This document shows positions 15,921-25,127 of a stretch of DNA of 64,000 bases, piece by piece (within the stretch, counting starts at the first letter, position 1; each line of letters opens with the position of its first letter). The position numbers were made by a program, and so were the translations under genes. Where the stretch lies: positions 4,770 to 68,769 of the forward strand of contig UQIC01000009.1 in the NCBI GenBank assembly GCA_900540985.1, written 5' to 3'. The notes under the pieces were generated by a model. The model was not told the DNA's origin. It did no database searches and worked only from the letters and a program-made list of their open reading frames with translations. The DNA comes from an uncultured Collinsella sp. GTDB lineage: Bacteria > Actinomycetota > Coriobacteriia > Coriobacteriales > Coriobacteriaceae.

Positions 15921-16799
15921 ATGAACAAGCCGAGTGTTTCTGCCGGCGTCGTTGCCGGCGTTGCTCTGGGAGCCGCGGCGCTTGGTGCGGCCGCTGTCGC
16001 TGTTCGTGCTGCCTGTCTGCAAGTTGCGCGAACCCGCAATGGGTTGGCGCGTGTGAAACGCGTGCACGACGAGAGCGGTGACGAAGTCCGCGTATTGGTG
16101 CAAGGCGGCGTCTACCAAAGCGCGAGTTACGTTGGCGAGCGCTGGGCGGAGCCCGTCTTTGCGTACTATCGCGCGTTTGACGACGTGTTTGAGGCCGAGG
16201 ATGCGATGCGCGACGCTTATGGTCACGGTATCAACCGTATGCTGATGCTGGGCGGCGGCGGGTTTGCCTATCCCAAGTTCGCGCTGATGTCGCACGAGGG
16301 CTTGCGCATGGACGTCATCGAGTATGACGGAGAGATTACGCGTCTGGCGCGTCGTTGGTTCTATCTGGACGAGCTGGAGCGCACGGTGGGCGACCGCTTG
16401 CGGGTGATTACTGCTGAGGCTCGCTCGTATCTGGGTGTGACGAGTGTGGGCCATCGTCGCTACGACGTGGTCGTGAGCGATTGCTTTGGCGGTGCCGAGC
16501 CCGTACGCGAGCTGGCGACGGTTGAAGCGTTGCGTTTGGTGCGGGGCAGCCTAAATTTCGGTGGCGTCTACGTTGCCAATATCGTGAGCGCAAGCGAGGG
16601 GAGCGATGTGACGTTCCTGCGCGATTGCGCTGCCACGGCACTCGAGGTATTCGCCCACGCCTGGGTGGTCCCATGTGGCGATGCGAAGTTCGGCGGCGAG
16701 GAAAACTACCTGCTCATCGCTAGCGACGGCAACTACGCCTTTGCCGAAGCCGTGCCCTTCGACACCGACTTTCTCGGCACCGTCCTTCACGACAAATAG
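15921..16799 (+). CDS. Spermidine synthase-like methyltransferase-fold protein
   Basis: A 292-residue protein with an Ala-rich hydrophobic N-terminal helix (about 7-33), likely a membrane anchor, then a spermidine synthase-like Rossmann domain. MLGGGGFAYPK (109-119) is the SAM/decarboxy-SAM loop and VIEYD (132-136) the acidic ribose-binding strand. YDVVVSDCFGG (181-191) lies where the catalytic Asp stands in SpeE. Typical SpeE active-site residues are only partly kept, so polyamine synthesis is not assured. Starts immediately after elp3, so the two are almost certainly co-transcribed. Confidence 0.75.
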   Translation: MNKPSVSAGVVAGVALGAAALGAAAVAVRAACLQVARTRNGLARVKRVHDESGDEVRVLVQGGVYQSASYVGERWAEPVFAYYRAFDDVFEAEDAMRDAYGHGINRMLMLGGGGFAYPKFALMSHEGLRMDVIEYDGEITRLARRWFYLDELERTVGDRLRVITAEARSYLGVTSVGHRRYDVVVSDCFGGAEPVRELATVEALRLVRGSLNFGGVYVANIVSASEGSDVTFLRDCAATALEVFAHAWVVPCGDAKFGGEENYLLIASDGNYAFAEAVPFDTDFLGTVLHDK

Positions 16800-16825
16800 G
16801 TCTCCCCGTCCCAAAAAGACTGGTC

Positions 16826-19270
16826 TTAGGCGTGGTCGCGCCAGCCGAGAACGCGCTGCTTCATGCCCTCTATGTCGAGCACGCCTTCGGCAAAGCCCTT
16901 GCGCACGAGCTCTTCGGGAACGTACTCGTCGTAGCGATCAAAGTAAGGCACCTCGCCGGGATAGACGAGCTCGATAGGATTGAAGTCCTTCTCGGCCTCG
17001 GCGGCGAGCACCTCAAAGAACGTCTCCTCGTCGGCCTTCATCTTAAACTGCATAAAGTACGGGCGTGACGGGTCGAGTCCGCGAAGGCCCAGCTCCGCGG
17101 CACACTTAATCTTGAGCATGCGTTCGAGCGCCAAAAAGGCGTAACTGCCCAGCCAGGGGAAGAGCACCCAGGTGTCGCCTCCCAGGTTAATGAGCGGCTT
17201 GGTTCCCGCACCCGAAAGCTTGGCCGTATGGCGAGCCTGCGCCAAGCGGGCCCGCGCGTTACCCATAAGGTACGGATATGCCGCGTGCTCGTTGAGCGCC
17301 TTGCGCATACGCTCGAGTACGTGTGTATTGATGTCACCGGGGCAGTCGCCAAAGTAGGCCGGCACACGGCCTTTGACCTGCGTGGCAAAGACGGTATGAC
17401 GCTTCCAGTCCACTTCCTCGACAATCCAGCAGTGTCCGGCGATGGCGATGCGCTCACCGGGCGGTGGCGGATTGACGATCGTGCCCAACTCGGCCGACTC
17501 GCTGCGAACGGTGAACTCCTCGTTTTCCTGGAACACGGCGTAGAACTTAAAGTTGTTAATGATGCGCTCGCCCGCGAGGCCCACGATGAGCCCGCCACCT
17601 TCGGTGACCTGGATATGGTCGATCTTAATGAGGTGACGTAGCAGCACACGGTAATCGTCTGCCGAGACACGGTGGAAATAGCTGAGCGTGAGCACGCGCT
17701 GGGCAAGTTCGGCCGGCGTGAGCTCGCCGGTGCTGGCGAGGGTCGACATAGTCTGGTGATAGAGCAGACTGTAGGGGAGTCGATCGAGCTCGGGCGGCTC
17801 GACCCACTTTTCCTCGCGATAGAGTTGTACGAGCGCGATGCCCTGCAGGAGCTTCCACGGAATGGTCTCGGGCATCATCGTGCGCGGCTCGGGTTCCTCC
17901 TCGCGCATGACAAACCACATCTCGGGCGGAAGATCGCGGCGCCCCGTGCGGCCCATTCGCTGCAAAAAGGAGCTGACGGTAAACGGCGCGTCGATCTGAA
18001 ACGCACGCTCCAGACGGCCGATATCGATACCGAGTTCCAGCGTGGAGGTGGTGACGGTTGTCTGTGCCTGCTCCTCGTCGCGCATGAGTTCCTCGGCCGT
18101 CTCGCGCAGCGATGCCGAAAGATTGCCATGGTGGATGAGAAAACGGTCGGGCTCGTGCCGGCTCTCGCAGTAGCTGCGCAGCATGGAGCACACGGCCTCT
18201 GCCTCCTCGCGCGAGTTGGCAAAGACCAGGCACTTGCGCCCGCGGGTGTGTTCAAAGATATAGCCCATGCCGGGATCGGCGTTTTCGGGCGCGGTGTCGG
18301 TGGGGTTGAGTAATGCCTGTTCGGGTGCTCGGGGGATGTCGACTTCGCCCTCGGGGGCCGAGGAAGTGCGACGGTCCTTGGGTGTGGCCTTGCCCCGTGC
18401 CCGCTCACGACGTTGACGACGTTCCTCTTGTGTGAGCTGTCCGCTGTGACGCATGTCTTGGGCGCCGGCGGGCAGTGCCGCGGGTGCCGCCGCCTCGATG
18501 CGCTCGCATGCGAGCACTTCGGCTTCCTGCGGACCTGTACTCGCGAATCCTCGCTGCTGCGCCTGGGGACCCGAGTTGTAGAAGTGCTCCATGGAGATGC
18601 GCCACACGCGGCGCGGTTCCTCAAAACGGGGGATAACGCAGCCGCGTCCCGTTCCCTGTGAGAGAAAGGCGCCCGTGCGCTCGGGGTCGCCGATGGTAGC
18701 GGAAAGGCCAATGCGGCGAGGCTGTACGCCGGCCATGCGTGAGAGTCGCTCGATAAGGCAGAGCGTCTGCCCGCCACGGTCGCCGCGCATGAGCGAATGG
18801 ACTTCGTCGATAACCACATAGCGCAGGTCGCAGAATATACGAGGGATCGCCATGTGCTTATGGATCAGGAGCGCCTCGAGTGACTCGGGCGTAATCTGCA
18901 AGATGCCGCTCGGTTTTTTGATGAGCTTAGCCTTGTGCGACTGCGAGACATCGCCATGCCAGTGCCAGACAGGGATATCGGCTTCTTCGCACAGGTCGTT
19001 GAGGCGGACGAATTGGTCATTGATGAGCGCCTTGAGGGGGCCAATGTAGAGGGCGCCCACGCTTGCGGGCGGTCTCTCCCAAAACTCGGTCAGGATGGGA
19101 AAAAAGGCTGCCTCGGTTTTGCCGGAAGCCGTGGATGCCGTCAGGAGCACATTGTCTTGCGTGTTAAAGATGGCATCTGCCGCCGCAACCTGGATAGAGC
19201 GCAAGCTCTCCCAATCGTGGGAGTAGATGAAGTCTTGGATAAACGGGGCGTAGCGGTCAAAGGCGTTCAC
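16826..19270 (-). CDS. Lhr/BrxHI-like DEAD-box helicase of TerB-N module
   Basis: An 814-residue SF2 helicase. Walker A is TASTASGKTEA (44-54), GPLKAL follows as motif Ia, DEVH at 155-158, LSATIGDPE near 188-197 as motif III, and QRMGRTGRRD as motif VI. Ordering and sequence match Lhr and the BREX-associated BrxHI helicases rather than RecQ. A charged linker (about 265-320) interrupts the two RecA lobes. The GTG start at 19270 was chosen for GAGGAGG 6 nt upstream. It is the last gene of a three-gene minus-strand operon, 116 bp after the ATPase gene, with GGGAC hairpin B in the gap. Predicted to remodel DNA or RNA with its two partners. Confidence 0.85.
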   Translation of the reverse strand: MNAFDRYAPFIQDFIYSHDWESLRSIQVAAADAIFNTQDNVLLTASTASGKTEAAFFPILTEFWERPPASVGALYIGPLKALINDQFVRLNDLCEEADIPVWHWHGDVSQSHKAKLIKKPSGILQITPESLEALLIHKHMAIPRIFCDLRYVVIDEVHSLMRGDRGGQTLCLIERLSRMAGVQPRRIGLSATIGDPERTGAFLSQGTGRGCVIPRFEEPRRVWRISMEHFYNSGPQAQQRGFASTGPQEAEVLACERIEAAAPAALPAGAQDMRHSGQLTQEERRQRRERARGKATPKDRRTSSAPEGEVDIPRAPEQALLNPTDTAPENADPGMGYIFEHTRGRKCLVFANSREEAEAVCSMLRSYCESRHEPDRFLIHHGNLSASLRETAEELMRDEEQAQTTVTTSTLELGIDIGRLERAFQIDAPFTVSSFLQRMGRTGRRDLPPEMWFVMREEEPEPRTMMPETIPWKLLQGIALVQLYREEKWVEPPELDRLPYSLLYHQTMSTLASTGELTPAELAQRVLTLSYFHRVSADDYRVLLRHLIKIDHIQVTEGGGLIVGLAGERIINNFKFYAVFQENEEFTVRSESAELGTIVNPPPPGERIAIAGHCWIVEEVDWKRHTVFATQVKGRVPAYFGDCPGDINTHVLERMRKALNEHAAYPYLMGNARARLAQARHTAKLSGAGTKPLINLGGDTWVLFPWLGSYAFLALERMLKIKCAAELGLRGLDPSRPYFMQFKMKADEETFFEVLAAEAEKDFNPIELVYPGEVPYFDRYDEYVPEELVRKGFAEGVLDIEGMKQRVLGWRDHA

Positions 19271-19353
19271 GGGGCCTCCTCTCAAAAACGAATCTCTCAA
19301 CGCGGCTGGCAACGGCTTGCTGCATTACAGTCTCAACGTTTGCCCAGATAGAG

Positions 19354-19386
19354 CCTGCCAAAATAAACCTGTCCCTTTTTGGCAGG
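19354..19386. repeat. GGGAC-core hairpin B inside the helicase operon
   Basis: Arms 19354-19363 and 19377-19386 pair (CCTGCCAAAA with TTTTGGCAGG). Read on the minus strand the top is AAAAAGGGACAGGTTTATTT. It begins one base beyond the ATPase stop codon and lies before the helicase start, so it could lower expression of the helicase relative to the other two genes. Confidence 0.65.
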
Positions 19387-20691
19387 TTAGATGGTGAATT
19401 CGGCGAAGTTACGGTCGCCGCCTGCAGTATCGGTGTCGCCTGTTGCGGCTGCCGGCGCCAGCGCGTCGCCGCCGACGCTTTGCAGCAGTTCGGCCACGTT
19501 GGCGTCGGGGTTTTGGCATAGGATGTCGAGCAGCTCGATAAAGTCACGAATGACTTCACGCGGCGTCAGATGCGTGTCGGCTCCCACGCGACCGAACTCG
19601 ATCTTGAGGAAGTCCACCAAGTCGTTCTCGGTAAGCGTGGGCGTCCAGCCAAAGTAGCCGGCGTGAATTTGCATGAGTTTTTCGATCAGCACCAGCAGCT
19701 CCTCGTAGGTGAGTGGCTGCAGACGGATGATGGGCGCGAGCATGTCCTTAAGGTCCTTGCGCGCAAAGCGACCCTGAGCGAGTCGGCTGCGCAGAGCCTC
19801 GTAGGAGAACACGCCGCGGCGGCGGTCTTCGATGGAGGTTGGCGTGCCGCCCATAATCATGCCCAGGTACTGCGCCTTGCCCTGAAGTGTGTCGTTGTAC
19901 ATGGTCAGGATTTTCTCGTAGTTGTACTGGCGCGTGATGGCGTTGGGAATCTTATACAGATTCACGAGCTCGTCGATGAGCACCAACATACCCTTGTAGC
20001 CGCTGCAGACCAAAAAACGCGCGATGAGCTTAACGTAGTCGTACCAGTCGTCATCGCTGATGATGGTCGAGGAGCCCAGCTCGGCGCGTGCCTCACTCTT
20101 GGTGCGGTACTCGCCGCGAACCCATTTGGTCGCGCGACTCATAGCTTCTTCGTCACCCTCCGAGACAGCCGTGCGATAGCGGCGGAGTATGCGGGTGAAG
20201 TCGAAGCCGTGGACCATCTCCTCGAGCGGGGCCAGTTGGGTATTGACGACCGACTCGTCGACATCGGCACACGAGGCGACCCAGCGATCCAAAATAAGGT
20301 TGAGCGCACCGCCCTCGGGGCGCGTCTTGGTCGATATATTGCGGATGAGCTCGCGGTAGGTGGCAAGGCCCTGCCCCTGACCGCCCTGCAGACGGCGCTC
20401 GGGCGACAGGTCGGCATCAGCGACGACGAATCCCTCGCCCATGGCGTGCGTGCGGATGGTCTGGAGCAAAAAGCTCTTGCCGGCGCCGTAGCGACCGACT
20501 AAAAAACGGAAGCTTGCGCCGCCATCGGCGATGAGACTCAGATCGGTAAGCAGGGCGCGGATCTCGACCTCGCGCCCTACGGTGATGTAAGGAAGGCCGA
20601 TGCGCGGGACCACGCCGCCCTTGAGCGAGTTGAGAATGACGGCAGCGACGCGCTTGGGTACGCGGGGCGCTGCGGATGCGGTATCACTCAT
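19387..20691 (-). CDS. BrxD-like (BREX-type) P-loop ATPase
   Basis: A 434-residue ATPase of the family annotated as BREX system ATP-binding protein BrxD (DUF2791). Walker A GRYGAGKS is at 66-73 and Walker B LVLIDELVNL at 237-246. The stretch from RIGLPYITVGRE to LGMIMGGTPTSIEDRRRGV is typical of these AAA-like proteins, which are thought to load or power a helicase. The start overlaps the TerB-N gene's stop by 8 bp (ATGAGTGA), so the pair is translationally coupled. No BREX methylase (PglX) or phosphatase (PglZ) is present here, so this is not a BREX locus but a relative of its ATPase/helicase arm. Confidence 0.85.
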   Translation of the reverse strand: MSDTASAAPRVPKRVAAVILNSLKGGVVPRIGLPYITVGREVEIRALLTDLSLIADGGASFRFLVGRYGAGKSFLLQTIRTHAMGEGFVVADADLSPERRLQGGQGQGLATYRELIRNISTKTRPEGGALNLILDRWVASCADVDESVVNTQLAPLEEMVHGFDFTRILRRYRTAVSEGDEEAMSRATKWVRGEYRTKSEARAELGSSTIISDDDWYDYVKLIARFLVCSGYKGMLVLIDELVNLYKIPNAITRQYNYEKILTMYNDTLQGKAQYLGMIMGGTPTSIEDRRRGVFSYEALRSRLAQGRFARKDLKDMLAPIIRLQPLTYEELLVLIEKLMQIHAGYFGWTPTLTENDLVDFLKIEFGRVGADTHLTPREVIRDFIELLDILCQNPDANVAELLQSVGGDALAPAAATGDTDTAGGDRNFAEFTI

Positions 20692-22444
20692 GGTCTAGGT
20701 ATCCTCTCACGTCTGCTTCATAGTCCTCGATAATCTGCGGCCCTGCCGCTCCAAACTCGATAACGGTGTCACCTACCAGGTCAAAGAGCGCCTCGTTGAT
20801 GCTGTCGACGAGCATGTCCTCGCTCTGGCCCGACCTCTCCACTGCCGATGTCGCTTGCGCTGCGTTTTGCTCGAGCAGTGCGCGAAGGAAGGCATCTGCG
20901 GCGGGCACGAGTTCGTTTGTGGCGTCAGCGGGCGCAGCGGCTGCGAACGCTGACGTTGACGCGAGAAGTGGTGCCACGACACCAAACTGTTCGGTGGATA
21001 TGGTCGGCTCGTCGGCCTCGTCCTGCCGAATGGGTGCCGCGACTGGTTCGACAATCGCGTCGGCTACGGGCTCGGCTTCCGGTTCCCCTGAGTCCGCTGC
21101 CTCAGCTTCTGCGGACGCGCCGTCCTCGCGTTCCTCATCGATCAAAAGCGCTTCGCACGTTTGCGCAGCGGCGTTCCGAATGTGCCCCAGCTGACTCAGA
21201 TCGATATCGATCTTGACGGGCTGGTGTGCGGCGTCCCACGAAAGCCATGCCACAATCTCGTCATCGATAATCTTGGCCAGATATTTGGGGACCTTTTCTT
21301 CCTTAAGGGGATGGGCGGGGTCCAGCGCCAGGCGCAGGCGTTGGTCGCAGGCGCGCATCATTTCACCGAGCTTGCTGCTCTTTTGCCTGCTGCCATGGAT
21401 ACGCATGCATTCCCAAAAGCCGTTTTGGCAACGGTAGATATGGATAGGATCCAGGCGGTATTCGCAGTCCTCGTGGCGCTCGGGCGCAAAGAATACGGCC
21501 GAGGCAAACATGGTGTAGGGCATGGCCGTCTCCTCCCCAAATAAACTCGCCACGATGCCGGTCTTTCGGTGCGTGTCATAGTAGCGCGCCATGCGGACAT
21601 ACACGGCGCATGCCACGTGGCGCAGATCGCGGTGGTGGCTGCGGTCGAGCCGCGAGTTACTTAGGTTGTACGTGGAGAGGGCGTTGATGGCGGTCATGAG
21701 TCGCTCCTCGCGCACCTCATCGGGCGGAAGGGGGAGCGTGGGCTCGGAGGTTTTGCGACGCTTGGGGGTCTGGCCGGACGGTGCCGGTGCTGGTGCAAGG
21801 TCTCGTGCCGCGCGCCGCAGCTCGATAAGGGCGTTGTCGAACATGACGGTTTTAGAATCACGAAGCAGCTTGGGGTCGAGCCCGTGGAACACGGCGTAGT
21901 CCTGCAACCACACGCGTGCAAACCGGTCGATGCCGGGCTCAAAGGCGCGGTAGGCATCCCAAAAGGCCTTGATCTTGTTAAAACCATCGAGCGGATTATC
22001 TACGCCGATGCCGCAAATCAGCTCATAGAGATACAGAAAGGCAAAGGACGTAGACGTTTCCTCGACGGTCCCGCGGCGCACTTGGGCGCGCCAGGTAAAG
22101 TAGCCGCGCAGCTGCCGGTCGCTCATGGCGTTGTAGGTGGGAAAGTACGACTTAAAGGTGCCGTTGTAGGGACAGTCATCCTCAAAGTCGACCATCAGCA
22201 GGCCCTGGCGGTAAAAAAGCTCGGCTTCCGAAAGCCAGCGGCCCGCACCGCCCTTGGGGTCATCCTGCCAGCGCGATATCTCGCGCATTTTACGGTACTG
22301 GTCGGGGAGGAAGTTCTGCATCTGTCGGCCGGTTTTGAGAATCGGCTCGTCTGCGTAGATTTCGTTTGAGAAGCGGGCGGACTGATGGGTCCGGGCCTCG
22401 GCCATAATGCGCTCGATGAGCATCTTGATGTCCTGGTCGGCCAC
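20684..22444 (-). CDS. TerB-N / TerB-C domain protein
   Basis: A 586-residue protein, first in a coupled operon with a BrxD-like ATPase and an Lhr-like helicase. The N-terminal TerB-N domain (about 70-260) is recognised by SYFPTYNAMSDRQLRGYFTW and SFAFLYLYELICGIG. The segment around VAWLSWDAAHQPVKIDIDLS and LGHIRNAAAQT suggests the TerB-C domain. A long acidic, Ala/Glu-rich linker (about 430-520) follows. Such proteins were linked by comparative genomics to tellurium-resistance-type stress and DNA-processing systems. GTG start with GAGGAGGA just upstream. Biochemical role unknown. Confidence 0.83.
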   Translation of the reverse strand: MADQDIKMLIERIMAEARTHQSARFSNEIYADEPILKTGRQMQNFLPDQYRKMREISRWQDDPKGGAGRWLSEAELFYRQGLLMVDFEDDCPYNGTFKSYFPTYNAMSDRQLRGYFTWRAQVRRGTVEETSTSFAFLYLYELICGIGVDNPLDGFNKIKAFWDAYRAFEPGIDRFARVWLQDYAVFHGLDPKLLRDSKTVMFDNALIELRRAARDLAPAPAPSGQTPKRRKTSEPTLPLPPDEVREERLMTAINALSTYNLSNSRLDRSHHRDLRHVACAVYVRMARYYDTHRKTGIVASLFGEETAMPYTMFASAVFFAPERHEDCEYRLDPIHIYRCQNGFWECMRIHGSRQKSSKLGEMMRACDQRLRLALDPAHPLKEEKVPKYLAKIIDDEIVAWLSWDAAHQPVKIDIDLSQLGHIRNAAAQTCEALLIDEEREDGASAEAEAADSGEPEAEPVADAIVEPVAAPIRQDEADEPTISTEQFGVVAPLLASTSAFAAAAPADATNELVPAADAFLRALLEQNAAQATSAVERSGQSEDMLVDSINEALFDLVGDTVIEFGAAGPQIIEDYEADVRGYLDHE

Positions 22445-22531
22445 CGCTCCTCCTCTCGAACGCAGCTACGGTGACCTCATATCATAGCACAGCATCAAAC
22501 AGATGTTCGAGATACCGCTGCGTAGATAGAT

Positions 22532-23248
22532 TTAGAACAGGAGGGCGTAGATGACGGCTATGACAACGGAGGGGAGCATATTGGCCGTGCGGAAGGTCTG
22601 AGGACGGATGAGGTTGACGCCGACGCAGAAGATGAGCATGGAGCCTACGAGCGAAAGGCTGTCGAGGGCTGCCGTGGTCATGATGGGGGAGAGTGCGCCG
22701 GCAAACAGCGTGATCGTCCCCTGGAACACGGCGACGGGCAGGGCGGAGAAAATGCAGCCGCGGCCGAGCGACGCCGTCATGGTGCAGACGATGATGCAGT
22801 CCAGTGCGCCCTTGAGGGCAAGCGTTGACCAGTCGCCGAGCAGGCCGTCCTGGATCGATCCCACAATGGCCATGGCGCCGATGCACACGGTGAGTGAAGT
22901 CGAGACAAAAGCGTTGGTGAACCCGTTATCGCCCTCACTGCCAGTCTTGCGCTTGAGCCATTCGCCAAGGTTCTCGATGGCGGCTTCCAAGTTGACGGCT
23001 TCGCCGATGAGCGAACCGAGCGCAAATGAGACGATGAGCATGGTGGTACCGGTGGTCGCTAGCGCCTTTCCATCGATGATGAGCATCTTTTGCATGGTGC
23101 CGCCCAGGCCGATAAACAGGACGCACAGCCCCGATGCTTTCATGAGCGTGTCTTGGATGCGCGGTGTAATGAAGCGGCCGCCCGCTAATCCCAAAAGACC
23201 GCCCGCAACTAAAAGCACAACGTTGATGATTGTTCCCAAGCCCGGCAT
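22532..23248 (-). CDS. DUF554 family membrane protein
   Basis: A 238-residue integral membrane protein (YqgA/YdfK family) with about six or seven hydrophobic helices. Characteristic parts are MPGLGTIINVVLLVAGGLLG at the start, KASGLCVLFIGLGGTM, and GDNGFTNAFVSTSLTVCIGA followed by SIQDGLLGD. Function is not established; transport is suspected. The ATG at 23248 follows a strong AGGAGGG, so the longer frame to 23317 was trimmed. It sits alone between the TerB-N operon and the exported-protein operon. Confidence 0.87.
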   Translation of the reverse strand: MPGLGTIINVVLLVAGGLLGLAGGRFITPRIQDTLMKASGLCVLFIGLGGTMQKMLIIDGKALATTGTTMLIVSFALGSLIGEAVNLEAAIENLGEWLKRKTGSEGDNGFTNAFVSTSLTVCIGAMAIVGSIQDGLLGDWSTLALKGALDCIIVCTMTASLGRGCIFSALPVAVFQGTITLFAGALSPIMTTAALDSLSLVGSMLIFCVGVNLIRPQTFRTANMLPSVVIAVIYALLF

Positions 23249-23317
23249 GAGCCCTCCTGTATTGATGCCAACGTGGCAATCGTAGCAGAGTGGAATGCGA
23301 GGTACATCGCGACTCAT

Positions 23318-23346
23318 CTAATACGTTATATAAGTGGTATTAGCAA
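23318..23346 (-). promoter_or_regulatory. Possible promoter of DUF554 gene
   Basis: Minus strand TTGCTA (23341-23346), 17-bp spacer, TATTAG (23318-23323), about 70 bp upstream of the start codon in an AT-rich patch. Confidence 0.4.
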
Positions 23347-23366
23347 CGACGAGCAGCATTTAAGCC

Positions 23367-24797
23367 TCAGGTGGTTGTCGGGACATAGGGATAGTATTCA
23401 AAGCGCAGTGTCATAAGCCGCTGCGGGAATTCAATAGCCGCGGCGATGATATTGGCATCGCGGGCGCGATCAAACCCTTCGAGCTCGATCTGGTACGAGA
23501 CGTCTTCCATAATGTCCAGACGTCGCCAAGCTAGAAGTGTGTCGCCATCGAATTCCAGGGTCTTGCCTCCGTCTGGAGCAACGGCGTATAGACGCAGCTT
23601 GGCGGTGGTTGCAGGGTCGACAACCGTGACCTTTTTAATTTCGTTTCGAGTATTCTTGGCGCCCAACAAGGTGAGTAGTGTTGGGGCCACGACCTCGCCC
23701 GATGGCAAAAAGACGACTTCGATGGATTCAGGAAATGCGATGATAGCCGACTTGCGGACGGGCTGATTGGCGGCGGCAACTTCGATGTTCGCAGCGTCGA
23801 TGACCTCCGTGTGGTCGAGCGCGGCAAGCACGCAGCAGTTACCTTCATCGATCTCTTGAGGATCAGCAAGCCCCAGGCTGTCCGCGAGCTCGGGATCGTT
23901 TGGATCGGCAGCGGGCTCATTCGGTGCTTCGAAAGAAGCTGGGATGCCGTTTGTCGGCGACGGCGTGTCGCCCGCACCTGCTTCTTTGACCGCGCTCTCC
24001 TCTTGTATGGTTGCGTTGATGGGTTCGTCGTTTGGGGGGAGCGTCTTGGCGTCAAGCGCGGAGGGGAGAATTCCGATGGCTCCGGATCCGTTCCACTCCA
24101 TTTCGAGAAGCGCCGGGTCGGCAAGAATGCATTGCCTGCTTTGCGCGTGGGCATCGATTTCAATAGGGCCTGCCTCTATCCCTCGTGTAAGGCTGAGTGA
24201 TCCGGCTGGCTTCTCGAAATGAGCGTCTGTGTCTTTGGTGCTGACGGCGTAGAACAGCAGGGACGCTTCTCCCGCCGCGATGGCATCGGTACCGGCTTTG
24301 GTCAGCCGCAACGATGCCGTGAATGAGAGGGTGGGCTGCGCATCGTCTGCATTCGCGGTGGCGCAGCCCAGACATATACCGCCTCCTTTCTCGAAAAACG
24401 TACCGTCGAAGGCGACCTTCGCTCCGTTCGCCGAGTCATCGACCGAAGCGATGTCGATGCGCAGCTCTAAATTGCATGGATCGCCATCTGCATCGAGCAC
24501 AACCGAGCGCCACGTGCAGATGGCGCATCCCGCCTGGGAGCCGTTCGTCTTGTTCGAACGATTGATATCCACGACTATCGAGCCGTCCGTATTACGACGA
24601 AGGCATCCCGAGGTTGAGCTTGCGGCCTGTGCGATCGAAAAACGCTTGCACGCAATGGCGCTCGACGGATTTGGTGCGGAGCTTAGGGCTGCTGGTAAGG
24701 AGTCTGTCATGGCGGGAGTCGCCCGAGCGGCGACAGGCGTTCCGGTTGCGAGCGCGCCGCAGAGTGCGACGACGGGCAAAAGGTTCTTCGATGCCAT
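23367..24797 (-). CDS. Large secreted protein of WxL-like surface operon
   Basis: A 476-residue exported protein, not recognised as a known family. A signal peptide is clear (LLPVVALCGALATGTPVAAR, cleavage about residue 26). The mature part has an N-terminal Cys-rich domain (CNLELRIDI, GGGICLGCATANADD and other Cys residues suggest disulfides or a metal site). A Pro/Asp/Glu-rich linker (about 265-320) and a C-terminal beta-rich domain (about 330-476) ending ...RFEYYPYVPTTT follow. No sorting signal or membrane anchor is seen. It is the last of five co-directional genes; it starts 18 bp after the LVQTG protein. Confidence 0.7.
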   Translation of the reverse strand: MASKNLLPVVALCGALATGTPVAARATPAMTDSLPAALSSAPNPSSAIACKRFSIAQAASSTSGCLRRNTDGSIVVDINRSNKTNGSQAGCAICTWRSVVLDADGDPCNLELRIDIASVDDSANGAKVAFDGTFFEKGGGICLGCATANADDAQPTLSFTASLRLTKAGTDAIAAGEASLLFYAVSTKDTDAHFEKPAGSLSLTRGIEAGPIEIDAHAQSRQCILADPALLEMEWNGSGAIGILPSALDAKTLPPNDEPINATIQEESAVKEAGAGDTPSPTNGIPASFEAPNEPAADPNDPELADSLGLADPQEIDEGNCCVLAALDHTEVIDAANIEVAAANQPVRKSAIIAFPESIEVVFLPSGEVVAPTLLTLLGAKNTRNEIKKVTVVDPATTAKLRLYAVAPDGGKTLEFDGDTLLAWRRLDIMEDVSYQIELEGFDRARDANIIAAAIEFPQRLMTLRFEYYPYVPTTT

Positions 24798-24815
24798 GGG
24801 GTCTCCTTAGCTAAT

Positions 24816-25127
24816 TTAGTGCGGCCTGTCCGTGTTTTGTTTCTGGCTGCGTTTGATGTGTAGACCGAGGCCGGCGGTTCCCGCGCCTGCTGCTGTGGCG
24901 CCTGCTGCCAAGAGCCATCGTCTGTCGCCTGTCTGCACCAACGGTTCCTCGCGGTCGCCGCGGTCGAGCTCCGAGAGGTCGACCGTCACTTGCGTGGCGG
25001 CCTGCGCCTGTTCTTGCTGGGCAAAGGCCATGGCTGGCCCAAACGCTAGGATGCTGACGGCGGCGGCCAGGGCGACGGCCTTATGCCGTGTGCGCACCGG
25101 GCTCGACCGTCCAGGTGATCGTTGCAA
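24816..25127 (-). CDS. Small exported protein with LPxTG-like sorting signal
   Basis: Up to 103 residues. A signal peptide (AVALAAAVSILAFGPAMAFA) is followed by a short mature region, then LVQTGD, a hydrophobic helix (WLLAAGATAAGAGTAGLG) and a basic tail (HIKRSQKQN). This is the layout of a sortase substrate, with LVQTG in place of LPxTG. Two starts are possible: ATG at 25127, overlapping the upstream gene by 47 bp, or GTG at 25097; neither has a convincing ribosome site, which suggests translational coupling. The size and signal match the small LPxTG proteins of WxL/Csc clusters. Confidence 0.72.
   Translation of the reverse strand: MQRSPGRSSPVRTRHKAVALAAAVSILAFGPAMAFAQQEQAQAATQVTVDLSELDRGDREEPLVQTGDRRWLLAAGATAAGAGTAGLGLHIKRSQKQNTDRPH

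Noticed and set aside
16826..22444. A BREX phage-defence system
   Set aside because: Only the ATPase and helicase relatives are present. No PglX-type methylase, PglZ phosphatase, BrxA or BrxB lies in the window.
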